DNA from: Circinella minor
Lineage: Eukaryota > Mucoromycota > Mucoromycetes > Mucorales > Lichtheimiaceae
Assembly (NCBI GenBank): GCA_016758965.1
Contig: JAEPRB010000001.1
Location: forward strand, 310,001-374,000
Direction: 5' to 3'
DNA length: 64,000 nucleotides
Shown here: piece by piece, positions 63,936 to 64,000 of the stretch
Numbering within the stretch: the first letter of the stretch is position 1
Layout of the letters: each line of letters begins with the position of its first letter
Notes under the pieces: generated by a model
Database searches by the model: none
What the model was told of the DNA's origin: nothing
The model's input: only the letters and a program-made list of their open reading frames with translations
Program-made: the position numbers and the translations under genes

Positions 63936-64000
63936 TGTGTGGGTGTATTATATTGTGTTTAAAAAATAAATAAAATGAAAACAAGAAGGGTGCAGGAAGT
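63936..64000 (-). promoter_or_regulatory. Proximal upstream region of SDR-3
   Basis: The window ends 65 bp upstream of the SDR-3 start. Only AT-rich sequence is seen. Confidence 0.3.

Overview
The window looks like nuclear DNA of a filamentous fungus, most likely an early-diverging zygomycete-type lineage (Mucoromycota, perhaps Mucorales). It is very AT-rich, its genes carry many short GT-AG introns (about 50-150 nt), poly-A/T tracts and microsatellites lie between genes, and the recognisable proteins are all eukaryotic (Rmd5, Qns1, Pab1, Ecm33-like, an HSF-type factor, mitochondrial uL10, a SERF-like protein). This lineage call is inference: there is no rRNA or other phylogenetic marker. A 787-base N gap interrupts 7719-8505.

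Layout. 279-2004: an aldo/keto reductase with 8 exons. 4.3-16.2 kb is a mobile-element-rich island. It holds two arms of an inverted duplication (4326-5425 and 10475-11617) made of decayed copies of a cysteine-module gene, a 22-bp tandem repeat array, a 2.9-kb DNA transposon with about 95-bp terminal inverted repeats and an RTC4-like gene (6232-9108), a Tnp2-type transposase relic (12.1-13.0 kb), a small MITE-like palindrome and several orphan fragments. From 16.4 kb on the window is ordinary gene space: a SET-domain protein (-), a SigF/NTF2-like protein (+), RMD5/GID2 ubiquitin-ligase subunit (+), a peroxisomal oxalyl-CoA decarboxylase-type ThDP enzyme (+), short-chain dehydrogenase SDR-1 (-), an AVT-type amino-acid transporter (+), chorismate synthase ARO2 (+), a PX-PB1 protein (+), a SERF-like small protein (-), mitochondrial ribosomal protein uL10m (+), an Ecm33-like GPI protein (-), poly(A)-binding protein PAB1 (-), a tandem AAA ATPase of the AFG2/SPATA5L1 type (+), an HSF-type transcription factor (-), glutamine-dependent NAD synthetase QNS1 (+), and two further paralogues of the SDR (-).

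The genes are housekeeping loci without an evident operon-like or biosynthetic-cluster logic. The three SDR paralogues are the only repeated gene family in the gene-dense part. SDR-2 and SDR-3 are adjacent tandem copies and SDR-1 lies about 31 kb away. Their exons match almost nucleotide for nucleotide in length, which exposes a 1-nt frameshift in SDR-2 and one lost intron in SDR-3. The oxalyl-CoA decarboxylase ends in the peroxisomal signal SKL and is convergent with SDR-1.

Exon coordinates were built by hand from GT-AG sites and reading-frame continuity. For every multi-exon gene called with high confidence the exon lengths sum to a multiple of three, except SDR-2. Functional names come from recognised motifs and remembered family sequences, not from searches.
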